A stretch of 64,000 nt of DNA from Typha latifolia. Taxonomy: Eukaryota; Streptophyta; Magnoliopsida; Poales; Typhaceae. Below are positions 23,590 to 35,655 of the stretch, one piece after another (position 1 is the stretch's first letter; each line of letters starts with the position of its first letter). Position numbers and translations under genes: made by a program. The stretch lies in the NCBI GenBank assembly GCA_019914945.1, contig CM034111.1, positions 4,898,001 through 4,962,000 of the forward strand, in the 5' to 3' direction. The notes beneath the pieces were generated by a model. That model worked only from the letters and a program-made list of their open reading frames with translations, did no database searches and was not told the DNA's origin.

Positions 23590-26500
23590 AAATAAAATTA
23601 GATAAAAAGTACAGGGCAATCATGAATGATAGCAGCAGATGCCCAAAAAGTCGGGTGGTGGCCCTTCAAAATGTTGACGAGCAAAATAGAGTCAATTTCT
23701 ATTATAAGGTGAGTAATTCCATAGTGGTGAATGAAGTAGAGAGCCTCATAAATACTAACAGCTTCCGTAGCTAATGTTGAATGGAGGACACCATGCCGAC
23801 AACCCACACAAATCAAGGAACCTAGTGAGGTGCACAAGATGAAGGCCCCCTTTAGGCTCGTTAGAACCCAAAAAGGAGCCATCTGTACTGAGTTTGAGGA
23901 AGCCCGACGAGGGTGGCTCCCAACGGATGAGGCAAGCTGGGGCTAAGGGCCCATTACTAGGAGAGGAGAGAATTTTGTGGTATTCATAAGCAAGCACGAT
24001 CGTTTGATCCCAAATGATACTAGTAACCTCACAGGTAGAGCTGAATAGGAAATTGTTACGGTGTTTCTAGATATTCTATAACATAACCCCCAATGACAGC
24101 TAAAAATAAGGCACGAGAGCTCTTAGGCAGCAAGCTAAACTCAAGGAGCCAGGAGCCATCAACCCAAGCTAGGTCCGGTAGCCCAATGGGCCAAAGAACC
24201 TTGAGTTCAACCCACATGGCTTGAGCAAAGGAGCAAGTAAAGAAAAGATGAGCCACAGATCCATGCATCATAAGTCTCATAGCTCCGATCGAAACCTAAT
24301 CCAAGCTTGGCTAAATTTGGTCAAGTTGGAGTCAGTTCCAATTAACATTTCCATAGGAACTTCTTGACTTTCAGAGGGACATGTAGGAGCCACAAAAGTG
24401 ACCCTTTCCATTTCTTAAGAGGGGGTTCCTCTGAGAATCACAAGAAATGGTATGCTGACTTGGCCGAGGCCTGGCGCGAAGGATAGGGAGCCCAGATTCA
24501 ATAGTCAATGTCACCTTTGATGGGGATATTGATATTCAAAATGCACTCACTAAGAGACGGGCCAAATAGATAAAAAGCTCCTCATTCTGAGCCTTGGCCC
24601 AGATGATGTCAGAGATGTTAGGCTACGTGGCCAGCAATTTGGTGTTCAAAAACATAGGCTACTTACTGAGAGAAGCAGGGCTGATCCATGAATCTGTAGC
24701 CAATACCATGGACATCCCATCCCGAATTCACTTTTTTGAACCTGGCCCAAGTGTGGGTGAGGACATTGGTAATGAGTCTCCAAATGTTGGCTGAATTACT
24801 AGAGTAATTACCCTTCTGGGGGTGAGGAGCGCCATACTTGGCTTGAACCAACCTAACCTACAAGAAGTCATCAGAATTAAGGAGAGCTAGGATCCTCTTG
24901 CCCATGAGAGCAAGGCAGACCACCCTAATGTCCTTGATAGTAAGGCCTCCATCAGCCTTACGGTAGGTGACCTTATCCCAGCCAATGAGGTAGAGCCCTC
25001 TCTAGCCATTGCCTTTATCTTAGAGGAAGTTTCTAGTCAATTTAGCAATACGATAGAAGGTGGACTGGTATAGAATTGATACTTAAAAGGATAAGTACCC
25101 CTACGGAATGGCTAAAATGTTAAGGAGATCGATAGAGATGGAAGGGTCAATATTAGGAGGGAGAAAAAACTCAGATTTAAACATATTGATTTTAAGATTA
25201 GTAAGCAATTTGTACTAATTAAAAACCTTTATCAACAAAAAGCAAGAAATAGAATCAACTCCAATGATAACCATGAGGTCATCAGCATATATAAGATAAT
25301 TGAACACAAAATTATCTATCTTAAAAAGGTGAACTGTACCACAGTCAATCGCATCATTAAGAATTGCAGTAAAAACTTGAGTAACAATAATAAACAGATA
25401 CAATGAATACCCTTATAGACAATGAACCATTGAAAGGGGGACACGTTGATCATGGCCGCGAAAGAGACCGAAGACAAGCAAACTCTAATCTAATTAATAA
25501 ATTTTAAAGAAAATTTTATATAGTTAAGAGCATTCAGGAGATTCTATCATAAGTTTTTTCAAAATCAATTTTGAGAACAATGTAATCATTCGAACTAGAG
25601 TACTTGTGCACAGAATGAATAATTTCCTAAGTAAGAAAAATATTATCGTGAATGCGCCTCTCAGCCACAAAGGCGAACTGCCGAGAGGTAATAATCCCAA
25701 ACAAGTAATGTTCTTTTAACCAGAACCTTAGCTAAAGTACGATAGGCCATGTTACAGAGGGAGATCGACCAGAATTATGCTTGACAACCATTAGTTACCA
25801 AGGGCCTTACCTATCGGCATAGAATTAACAACCGGCCTCACCTCATCCATCCCAAAAGGCTTGAGGATCTCATCATAGTAGTCCAAATTCAAGGCGAGTA
25901 GGAAAGGCTAAGACAAAAGGGTAGGACCAGAATTAGTAGGAACCTCCAACGACCAAAAAATTGAGTAATACTCAACAAAAACCTTAGTAATACGAATATA
26001 GTATGGTCATATGTTTTTAGCACAAATTTTAGCTGAAAGCTAAAAAACTGAGAATTAGAATCATCATTGTCGATCCAATTGACCCTAGCCTTACTTTGCC
26101 ACACCTTCTGTTGAGGTAAGCTAGGTCTCTTCTCTCCCTCTCAAGGAAGGGGGAGAGTGATTCTTTGAGATCAAGCTCACAAATGGCAGCCTGGACCTTA
26201 GCCAAGATATCTTCCAGGCGGCTGAGGCCCAAATAATTCCAGGTGAAAAGATTACGAGAAACACAGGGGAGGTTCAAGAGGAAAATCTCCATTAGAGATT
26301 TAGTCTAGTGGCTCGATTGGCACAACTTCTCCACTATCTCGGCGACCTCCTAGAAATCAAACAAAAATCATTCAAACAAAAAAGGCTTGTGTTCGGGCTT
26401 ATTAAAAATATCTAGAGATATAAAGATAGGACAGTGATCCGAAGCAATCCGAGGGAAATAATAAACATTAAGAAAAACCAAAATAAAGAAAACATATTCT
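23590..26500 (-). mobile_element. Degenerate L1-type LINE, ORF2 remnant
   Basis: On the minus strand the plant LINE ORF2 domains appear in the right order. They are the end of the endonuclease domain (about 26480-26400, ASDHCPI-like), the pre-RT segment (26290-26030, ARVNWIDNDDSNSQFF), reverse transcriptase with its catalytic LIYADDLMVI (about 25310-25270), the zinc-binding zf-RVT segment (24280-24060) and RNase H (23990-23600, LSTDGSFLGSNEPKGG). Stops and frameshifts occur throughout, so it is inactive. Confidence 0.85.
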
Positions 26501-26639
26501 TGTCCAATGTGTGCCTATGAGAAGAGAGTGTGGTCATCACCTCTATAATTGTCGATATGCCATGAAACGTGCGGGAGGTCATTGCCCATAACCCAAGAGT
26601 TTCTTTTTCACTTGGGACTACAATTGGTTAAATTATAAC

Positions 26640-27140
26640 TGGGTCACTTAGGTAGGAACCAAGAGAAATTCAAGGCTATTATGGCCACCAACATTTGGAT
26701 GGTTTGGAAAGCATAGAACAAATGGTGTTTCAAAGAGTTTAAAGGCAAGCCTGAGCATACAACTTGGATGGCTCTTCAAATGGCCATTGAATACTACTAT
26801 GATAGGGGAGAAGTTGAGCATCCGATTACCACTGGGAGGGAACGGTTGGAATAGAATCCCTCGACAAATGGATACGTGAAACTTAACTTTGACAGGCGGT
26901 GGGACTTTCTTGATAAAACTGGAGGAGTTGGGGTCATTGTAAGAGACGACGAGACTAAACTTCTCCATATCATTGTTGGGCCTGTCAAGGTGTGCTCGGC
27001 CCTTGAAGTGGAGGCCTAAGTGCTCCTCAAGGCTCTATCTACTGCTGTCCTCTATAAATACACTCACATCATTGTTGAAAGAGATTCTACCATTATTATA
27101 GATGCATTCAACAAACCTAACAATATCTATTGATCTATCT
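26640..27140 (+). mobile_element. LINE RNase H fragment, opposite orientation
   Basis: On the plus strand the sequence translates into a plant LINE RNase H-like domain: VKLNFD near 26876, GGVGVIVRDDE near 26925, SALEVEA near 26997, then an ERDSTIIIDAF block near 27080. It has in-frame stops. It faces the minus-strand LINE next to it, so the two are separate insertions or an inverted rearrangement. Confidence 0.75.
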
Positions 27141-27465
27141 GTGATATCATTTGCAATCAAAACTATTATTGCACCATTTTATTTTCTTTTTCTTTTTCTT
27201 TGTGCATGCATACAGAGTTTATAATAAGATAATCGATTGAGCTAACGTGGTTCTAGGTTTCGTGGGGATGTGTACTCATCACCCTGGAGTTTAATTAATC
27301 TGGTAATTTGAACTCAAGGATGACTAATTAAATCTTAGCTAGCTTACCAACTCTCTTTTTAATTAAAATAAATAAATAAGTAAAGGCAAAGTAGAGAGCC
27401 TTCTTTTTATAAATTTCCTTATGAAAAAATATATTCCGGAATTATTCGGAGTCTAATAATACCTT
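27141..27465. other. Upstream region of the MGDG synthase gene
   Basis: A+T-rich sequence between the LINE fragment and the pyrimidine-rich leader of the next gene. Possible TATA-like words occur at about 27406-27436. No gene is seen. Confidence 0.4.
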
Positions 27466-27687
27466 CCGCACCTCTCTCTCTCTCTCTCGCTCTCTCTCCA
27501 AGTCGTCTTCCTGGTATTCGCTTTGCCAGCTCGGATTCCGTCACTCCCGACCGTTGTTTTCAATTACCAAAACATATAGCCCCTCCGTCCTCTCCTCTCT
27601 CCCGCCCCCCCTTCGCCTCTCTTCCTCTTCTCGTCCACATTGGAGAGAGAAAGAGCGGAGGAGAGAGAGAGAGAGGCGAGAGAGACC
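27466..27687 (+). promoter_or_regulatory. CT/GA-rich promoter-leader of the MGDG synthase gene
   Basis: A CT run at 27473-27500 and a second pyrimidine-rich block around 27585-27630 are followed by a GA run at 27643-27683, ending at the start codon. Such Y-patch and GA-leader arrangements are common in plant core promoters. An in-frame upstream ATG at 27640 would add 16 residues of low-complexity Glu/Arg. I prefer 27688 (ACCATGG, a good initiation context). Confidence 0.55.
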
Positions 27688-30600
27688 ATGGTGGTGACGG
27701 TAGACTCACCGCGGAGGTCGATAACCGACACGGTGCTGCAGAGCGTCCTCGCTTACAAGCAACTGCAGGAGGAGTACAAGAAGAAGAAGAGGCTAAAGAA
27801 GAGCTTGTCGTATGGTGGAGAGGCGGGTCTTGGAGTCGACGGCGTAATCGATGACGACGACGAGTTGGGGTTTTGGGAAGAGGAGGAGGGGACCATGGAG
27901 CTCGTCCAGATCGGGGCCGAGCGGACCAAGAACGTGTTGATCTTGATGAGTGATACTGGAGGTGGGCATCGTGCGTCTGCGGAGGCGATCCGTGATTCGT
28001 TCCGGATCCAATATGGAGACGAATATAAGGTGGGTGCGCGCGATTTGTGGTTTCTTTTTCTGGGTTCTATTATTTAGATTCTTCGACTTTTGGGTCGTTA
28101 TGGATTTTTGGATGTAAAGTTGGCTCCCTTATTGGGATTTTGTTCGCTATGGAATTTTTTTTCCCTTCTTTTTCTATGAGCGAATGTGGTTTATTTTCTC
28201 AGATTTGGTGAGTTGATTTGTTTAGCAAAATTTTAGCAATCTACGTTTGGGGAGCTTAGATTCACTCCATTTCTTACATCTTATCAGGCTCTTATTTCTT
28301 GATCTCAGATTTCGTCGGAACATTTGAATTTTATGCTGCTTTCCCATTTGCATTTCTTGTTACCCACCAGTTGTTTCCTCTCTCTCTCTCTCTCTTGTAT
28401 TCTTTTACTATCTTATATGCGCATAGAGTAAACATTATATTATTGGGGTAATTGAATTCGGGGAGCTCAGTTCGCTCCTCCTTCTCTCTCCTTACTTCGT
28501 CAAGCATTTGTAAAATGTTTCTCGTGCAAGTATCAGAGAATGGTATCTGGAATTTGTTCAAATTGCCACACTCAGAAATTTACTTTAAAATTTGCAGGTA
28601 TTTGTTCAAGATTTGTGCAAAGATCACGCAGGATGGCCGTTAAACAACATGGAGAGATCCTATAAGTTCATGGTGAAGCATGTCCAGCTCTGGAAGGTGG
28701 CCTTCCACACCACCTCTCCCCGATGGGTCCATTGCTTCTACCTTGCTGCCCTAGCAGCCTTCTATGCCAAGTATGGATTTTTCCTATGTTGTTTCCTTCT
28801 CTTTTCTGGTGATTGTATTGACAAATACAAGAAGCTGCAGGCCCCTCTTGAAGAATATGTTGTTTTAATAGTTATTTATTAGTCGATAAGGAATTGAATC
28901 AGAAAGAAAGAAACTATATTATGCTTTCCAAACTATTATACTTTCTTAAACCTGTGTACTGGTTCTTGAATCTAATATATAATAAAGTAAAATGTTGCTG
29001 TAGTATGTAGGGTGTAAACGAACAGAGCTTGAGTTTTGCTAAGCCTGGCTCCAGTTCAGCTCAATATTACTAGTTGTCCAGCTTGCACTTCGCCAAGCCT
29101 GTAAGTGCTGGCCCGAGCTCATCTCAGTTCATCTAGCTCAAGTTACCAAAATATTTGAATGCTTTCACTGCTTTCTAAGCTAAATAGCTGCACCTAAACT
29201 AGTGGAGGAAATTAATAAACACTTTCTGATGTGTGACGTAAAGTTTGCATGAAATTACTAAAATGGAACAACTTGCTACTTGAACCGTTGACCATCTATA
29301 GAACTGAAGGGAGGAGAGAACCAACTGCGCTTGCCAACCATTCTTAAACGAGCCTCAAATGGTATACAATATATATAGTATTTATCTAAATGACATACAG
29401 AGCTAATTCGAAACAATCTCAAGCTACCCGAGGCTAGGTCAAGATCAGCTCATTTATTAAACAAGATCGAAAATCAAGCTCAAGCTCAGGTCATTTATAT
29501 AGTATTTATCTAAATGACATACAGAGCTAATTCGAAACAATCTCAACCTACCCGAGGCTAGGTCAAGATCAGCTCATTTATTAAACAAGATCGAAAATCA
29601 AGCTTAAGCTCAGGTCATTTAATAGATGAGCAAACTCAAGGCGAGCTTTTTTATCCCTTGGGGACTGATATAGCTTCCTTAATTGTCAGCTTCTGGAAGA
29701 TTGAAAAAATTACCTGACATGATAAGCTATCTCATTAGTTTACCATGTCATCGCTTTCTATATTATGGTTAGAATGTATGGATATGAAAGTCATTTGATT
29801 GCTGGTATTCTGGTACTGTGATATAAATATGCAGGATTTTGATACAGACTGTTTAGGCTAGGGTTGTAGAATTTTTTTTCTAATGGTAAATCTATTCACC
29901 ATAAGTTTGACATGGGATTTTGTTTGTAACTTTGTTCTGACTGACTTAATTTTTCTGCTGAAGGAAGGTTGAGGCTGGTCTAAAGAAGTACAAGCCTGAT
30001 ATCATAATTAGCGTTCATCCCCTTATGCAGCACATTCCTTTGTGGGTTCTGAAATGGCAGGGCCTTCAGAGTAGAGTGCTTTTTGTCACTGTTATCACAG
30101 ACCTCAATACTTGCCATCCTACATGGTAAGCTTAATCATTTGCTGAGAAATTCAAGTGACATTCCATATAGCATTGGGGAGGAATGTTCTATGCTTATGA
30201 CATTTAATTAATAGAAAAATCTGTTCAGGTTCCACAACGATGTCAATAGATGCTACTGCCCGTCTGAAGAAGTTTCAAAGAGGGCGCTGATTGAGAATCT
30301 TCAGCCTTCACAAATTCGTGTCTTTGGTTTGCCCATTCGACCATCCTTCTGCTGTGCAGTTCTTGTCAAGGTCCGAACCATTACTAACCTTTACCTGCAA
30401 TATCTGGTTCAATCTGTAATTCATCTTTTTTTTTTTCTACATCTAAGCAGGAGGACTTGAGAAAAGAACTTGAGATGGATCCTGATTTGCCTGCAGTATT
30501 ACTAATGGGAGGTGGTGAGGGAATGGGTCCTGTCAAGAAGACTGCAAAGGCCCTTGGTGAATCATTGTTCAATCATGAGCTTGGTAAACCAATTGGGCAG

Positions 30601-32459
30601 CTTATTGTAGTTTGTGGCCGTAATAAAAATTTAAGCTCCACACTAGAGGCTATTCAGTGGAAAATCCCTGTGAAGGTGTGGAAATGCTGACAGTTCATAT
30701 CACTTCTGTAGTTTGTAGGACTGGCTAATTGTATTTACTTCAATGTCATTTAAATGATAGTTATTATCTTTCTCATTCAAAAGATGCATTTTTTTTTGTT
30801 ACGGCAGATTAAGGGATTTGTTACTCAGATGGAAAAATGGATGGGAGCCTGCGACTGCATTATAACAAAGGTATCTTCATCTTTGAGTTGTTATTTTCCA
30901 ATTTCTGTTACAAGTACCATGCTGATATTTTCCTTTTTTATCAATACCAATAGGCAGGACCAGGTACCATAGCTGAAGCATTGATAAGAGGGCTTCCCAT
31001 TATCCTTAATGACTTTATCCCTGGGCAGGTTTGTGCTCGGAAGCTATACGTAGACTTATTAGTTTCTAACTCTATGAAGCCATTGAAACTTGAAAGCATG
31101 ATCATGTTCTTTGCGGACCATATATTTGCATAATTCACACAAATAAAAGTGGAGATTAACCTATTGCAAGACCAAACTTACTGATGATATTTGCATTGAG
31201 CAGCTATGGCATTTAGTTAGAGAGATGCTTTCCTAATGGACCAATTCTCCATCTAACACGGACTTCTGAATAGTTTGCCATTTTGGCATATAATAATTTA
31301 ATAGGAAAATTGTATTTTACCCTCTTATGGTTTGGTTTAATTTTACAAAGCCTACATATATTTTCAACTTAAGCACTTAACCCTCATGTAGTCTTAATTA
31401 AAGTTTTTTTTTTCCATCGTATGTAATCATTATTAGAGGTCAAATTTGAAAATTCTTATTAGAGAAAAAATTGTAGAGAATTGGATAGGCTTTCAAATTA
31501 TTAAAATAATACCGATCAGATTTTAAATAATAAAGATATAATAAATATATTAAAAAATATGTATGCTTTTGTCATATCTTTATCATCTTAAATCCTATCA
31601 GTATTATTTTAAATGCATGGAAAAGTATATCCAATTTTTTACAACTTTCTATCTAATGGGGATTTTTAAATTCGACATCTAGGGTGGACAAATATGACGA
31701 AAAATATACGATTGCACTTTAGTCAAAACCATATAGAGGTGTTAAGTGCTAAAGTTAAAAATACATGGGGGCTTTATAAAATTGAGCCAAACCACAAGAG
31801 AGTAAAATATAACTAATCCTAAATTTATTCACCTCTAAGCATCTATATAGAATTTGACATGCACATCCATCATTTTGGTGTCTGATAGAGAAACGTTGAA
31901 TCCTGATACCTCTAGAGAAAAGTTATAAAACCATCTGGGTATGAACATTTTATATAACTTACTCATGGAGCTGTTCACACCAATTCTGTCAGCAAGATGC
32001 TTGATTTTGGTGGTCTGCACAGTGTGAGCTCTATGCACTAGTGAATGTTCTGAATGTTTGTAGCAGTCATGTGCAATAGGTTACCATCCTATAATTTTTT
32101 CGATTTCTCACTCACTGCTTCGTGATAAAATATCACTACTTATCCTTGTGAAGGTGGGGCAAACATGATCTAAATTATTTTTGTGTTGTGTCTCATAGGA
32201 AGTTGGGAATGTCCCTTATGTTGTTGACAGCGGAGCGGGAGTGTTCTCCAAAAGTTCAAAAGAGACGGCTCAACTAGTTGCCCGCTGGTTTGGGTCTGAA
32301 TCTGATGAACTAAAATTGATGTCACAGAATGCTCTGAAACTTGCGCAACCCAATGCAGTGTTTGACATTGTTAAGGACATCCATGAGCTTGCTGAGCAAC
32401 AAGGACCCATGTCTCGCATCTCCTACTCCCTCACTTCATCATTTTACCAGCCAATATAG
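27688..32459 (+). CDS. MGD: Monogalactosyldiacylglycerol synthase, type B-like, 8 exons
   Basis: The enzyme transfers galactose from UDP-galactose to diacylglycerol to make MGDG, the main plastid galactolipid. Exons are 27688-28029, 28598-28770, 29964-30125, 30229-30370, 30451-30675, 30808-30870, 30954-31028 and 32199-32459. They total 1443 nt, closing exactly as 480 aa plus stop. The N-terminal MGDG_synth domain shows [14 protein letters not shown] (residues ~88-101) and the [16 protein letters not shown] block. The C-terminal GT28-type domain shows [17 protein letters not shown] and the UDP-sugar-binding region [15 protein letters not shown] (from residue ~370). The short acidic N-terminus without a long transit peptide, and the overall length, fit type B (MGD2/3). 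These sit at the outer envelope and in Arabidopsis respond to phosphate starvation. The type-B call is inference. Intron 2 has a tandem duplication and intron 7 a foldback element. Confidence 0.93.
28377..28396. repeat. CT microsatellite in MGDG synthase intron 1
   Basis: A perfect short CT dinucleotide run inside intron 1 (28030-28597). Confidence 0.8.
29008..29660. mobile_element. hAT-like remnant in MGDG synthase intron 2
   Basis: It starts TAGGGTGTAAACGAAC followed by AGAGCTTGAG, matching the classic tip of a large plant hAT group, and is full of AGCTCAAG/CTCAGCTC words. The right end (around 29635-29660) has only a weak inverted match, and I did not find a convincing target duplication, so the right boundary is approximate. 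Confidence 0.5.
29377..29624. repeat. 124-bp tandem duplication
   Basis: Two nearly identical units (29377-29500 and 29501-29624) differ by only a couple of bases, for example CAAGCTACC versus CAACCTACC. The duplication is recent. It lies inside the hAT-like remnant in intron 2 of the MGDG synthase gene. Confidence 0.9.
31300..31815. mobile_element. Foldback MITE with long inverted repeats in MGDG synthase intron 7
   Basis: The left arm (from about 31311) and the right arm (to about 31810) are long imperfect inverted repeats. The left reads TGTATTTTACCCTCTTATGG, and the complement of the right end has TATATTTTACTCTCTTGTGG. The similarity continues inward through more than 100 bp on each side, for example the CAAATTTGAAAATTC region against its mirror. 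The element is non-coding and could form a nearly full-length hairpin. It resembles Mutator-type MITEs with long terminal repeats, but the family and target duplication are unsettled. Confidence 0.7.
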
Positions 32460-34710
32460 CAGCCAATTAATCGAACTTTTGCATGTACAGCTAGGATTGA
32501 CATTCTTTGACCTTGAGAGTGGTTGTTTTTGCCCGGTGAAGTTCCCGTAAAAATCCAAGCAGGGTAGTTAACTTGCACTTTGATTCCATGTCATCTGGCA
32601 CAATAGTGGGACTCAACTACACAGGTCTGCTTCAACTATTGTTTCTTAGTGCTAGTCTTCTATTCTGATTGGTATCTGTTTTTGTTTCATATTTACTTGT
32701 TTTTTAGTTTGAAACTATCATTCTTTAACTCAAAAATGTCCTCAATTGATTGTAAGTTCTTGGTCGATTCAAATTTTATGGCATGGTTGCTAGATTTTTG
32801 TGTATGCAGATTGGTTGTATATGTATATATGTTGCAGTATCTAAAGTTTGTACTTTTCAAAAGTGATGTATGTGAAATGAAAAATGCTGGGAGAATGAAG
32901 ATATGAGGACACTGTTGACTATGTTCTTTCTTTTTATATATAATTTATATGTAGACTTTTCTTTATCCAGGTATATATGCAGACGTTTACACTTTTTTTT
33001 ATAAAGAATATTCTCAGATAAATTCTACATTTCTCATGGAAGTGCCCATCATTTCTTCCTTTTTTTGCAAATGTAAACTGAGGGTAGGGAAAAAAACATT
33101 TTAGTCAGAAAAATGATATATTAAGAGTAATCCTCATCAAGGTTGGCTTATTTAAATTTGAGCCAAAAATCTTGCAGAGCTCCATGGCTTGGTTATTTTG
33201 ACAGCTCTATTTGTTAGACTATGTTTGAAGAGCATATTATTGATCAGTAACTCTTTTTTCCCTATTTTTCCAACAAGTTAAAAGAAGGGCCACTTGCAGG
33301 AGAAGAAATAAAGTAGTTGCTAATTTTGCAGAATTACTCTTTTTTTTGCTTGACTTTGTGGAATACTTAAATTTTAGACTCCATGAACTATTTAGGTTTT
33401 ACATACACAATTTAAACTTTTTATCATCTATACACACTCCCTTCTGAACTAAGAAAAATATTCACAAATGCCGCCTTAAATTAAAGAAAAAAAAACTATA
33501 CACAAAGGATTCAATTTGTTTAACAAAAGTGTGTGTGTAGAAATATTTGAATAATTTACACCATAAATCAAAATAATTTATGGTTTTGCACTCCTACCCA
33601 CCCATTTTGGTTCTACTTTGCAAGTTAACCTAAATTTTTTATAAATAGCAAAATTACTTTGCACCAATTTTGAAAATACCACCTTCTATTAAATGTAGGG
33701 AATCTCATAACTTTACAAAGTATAGATTTTATTTACTTTTCTAATTCTCGCCCTTTCATTAAAAGATATTTTTTATTTATTTATTTATTTATTTTCAAAT
33801 TCATCTTCTCTATCCTTCCACAAATAACAAACCACAAGAAGCTCAAATTTGTCCAAATCTCTCAAAAAACCTTCATTTTTTTCCTCTACAATTTTATTCA
33901 CTTTATCTCTCCAGTGACAAAGAGCCTCACAAGGTAATCCTTCAATGCAAATTGAATCTCTTTCCTTCTCTCAAATTTTGTTAACAGTCTTTTATCCTAA
34001 GAATTGGCAGAGCACTTAAAGTTTCCAAAAAAGTATGACAATATATATATATATATATATGAAAATATAGCTATGTTATCTACTTTAGCCTATCTTTATG
34101 CTTGTATATTTCAGTATATGTAAGTGTAGACTCTAGACATTATATATTATAAATATGAAAAAAATATCTATAAAATCCAAAGTTTTAGCTATGAAATTTG
34201 TAAATATATCTACATAATCTATATATATGGAATCCAAAGCTAAAATTTTTACATAATCCAAAATTGAATATTTAAAGGTATATCTAGAAAATTCACAAAT
34301 ATTACCTTAGTCTGCTTCTACATTCTAATCTCAAATAAATATATTGTTTTTTTTTCATACAATGGGCATACTTTAAATGAGAATATCTTTATCATTAACA
34401 ATGTTGATACAAAATGTCTAACTTGTTTTGATGGATAAAGATATTTAATAGTAATTAATATTCATCTAGATGTCATTTCATCATAAGATTTTGCATTCAC
34501 CACTAGTGATGGAATTATCTATAATGCGTAAAAGATGAGGCCTTTCACTTTCATAACAAAAGAATATTTTATGTTCATCTACTATTATAACACTTTCTAT
34601 GTGGAAACGGCTGTAGCATTGCAAAGTAGATGTAAAAAAAATTAGCTAAGATTTTTATTAGAGAGGTGAAAGAGAAAAAAAGTTTCTTGAAGAAATCTTT
34701 ATTGCTGCTT
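32460..34710. other. Intergenic region: gene 3' flank and A+T-rich transposon-like DNA
   Basis: The first part should hold the MGDG synthase 3' UTR. After about 33330 the sequence is A+T-rich with (AT)n at 34039-34060 and no coding potential. A segment at about 33549-33600 is an inverted match to about 40215-40262 on the other side of the LTR retrotransposon. Confidence 0.45.
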
Positions 34711-34715
34711 AAAAG

Positions 34716-35641
34716 TGTTGCGATCACGCCTCTGGCTATGGAGCTCTGATACTAGCTTGATACGATCTCGCCTTTTTGGTGAAGGGTCGATCTCTTCCAA
34801 TTCTTGATCTGGACTAGATCTGGCATGGAACTTTGAAATAAGATCCTGAAATATTCCGCCGTCGGATCGACTTGAAATCTAGTTTCAAGCGAATCTAGTT
34901 TGGAATAAGAGCTTTCCAACAAATCTAGTTTCAAGCGAATCGGAGTTGGGAATCTCGAGATATTGTTCATTTAGTGGATGAACGTCAGGATGCTCTATTT
35001 TGGATCCGTGGATGGAGGCACGAGATCCTAGGTAATAGTGGATGGTGGACGACCGGCGTTAATGGGGGGCACCGGTGGAAAAGTGGTAGTGGAAGGGTTA
35101 TGGATGATGGAAAGGTTAGGGCAAGTGTTGGATAGATTGGAATAAGGGGGAGGAGAAGGCCACTCCTAAGGGACTAGGGTGATTGGCCAGTCGAGGGAGA
35201 TTAGAAGCGGCGTCGCCGGGGATTGAGAGAACGGGAGCGAAGAAGACGAAGGAGGCAAGGCAAAACTCAATCTCAATAATCAATAATGCATTTGGTTGCC
35301 TACCACATCCTTTTATAGGCTAACCAACAACTCAAATTAACCCTAAAAACATAATTTTCGTCGACCGCGTTTGAACTCGCCCGACCGCGTTCGAACGCAC
35401 CGAGTTCGCTCTTCTGGATTTGCGAACGCGATGCAGGCGTTCACAGTGCGTTCGAACGCATAGTACATTCTCTTCACCACGTTCACAACCCCGTTCACAA
35501 ACCGCGTTCGAACTCACTCCACCCGCACGCAACTTACAGAAAACTTATTTTAATAGAAATTAAACACTAAAACATGAAATAAAAACACTCCTAAAGTGAA
35601 TCCATGCTCGAGACGACGTCGGTGAAGTCCGAATCGTATCA
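34716..35641 (-). repeat. 3' LTR of the Gypsy element
   Basis: Read on the minus strand it begins TGATACGATTCGGA (35641) and ends GATCGCAACA (34716), with TG...CA ends. It includes near its U5 end a 42-bp addition carrying a primer-binding-like motif (complement at 34743-34754, one base changed). Several GTTCGAAC palindromes lie at about 35385-35510. Confidence 0.9.
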
Positions 35642-35655
35642 ATCCACCACGCTTC

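Noticed and set aside
34758..35641. Shorter LTR model starting at TGATACGATCTCG on the plus strand
   Set aside because: Its ends look good (TGATACGAT...ATCGTATCA), but the flanking bases do not match. Extending by 42 bp to 34716 gives the 5-bp duplication AAAAG on both sides, so the longer LTR is the inserted one.
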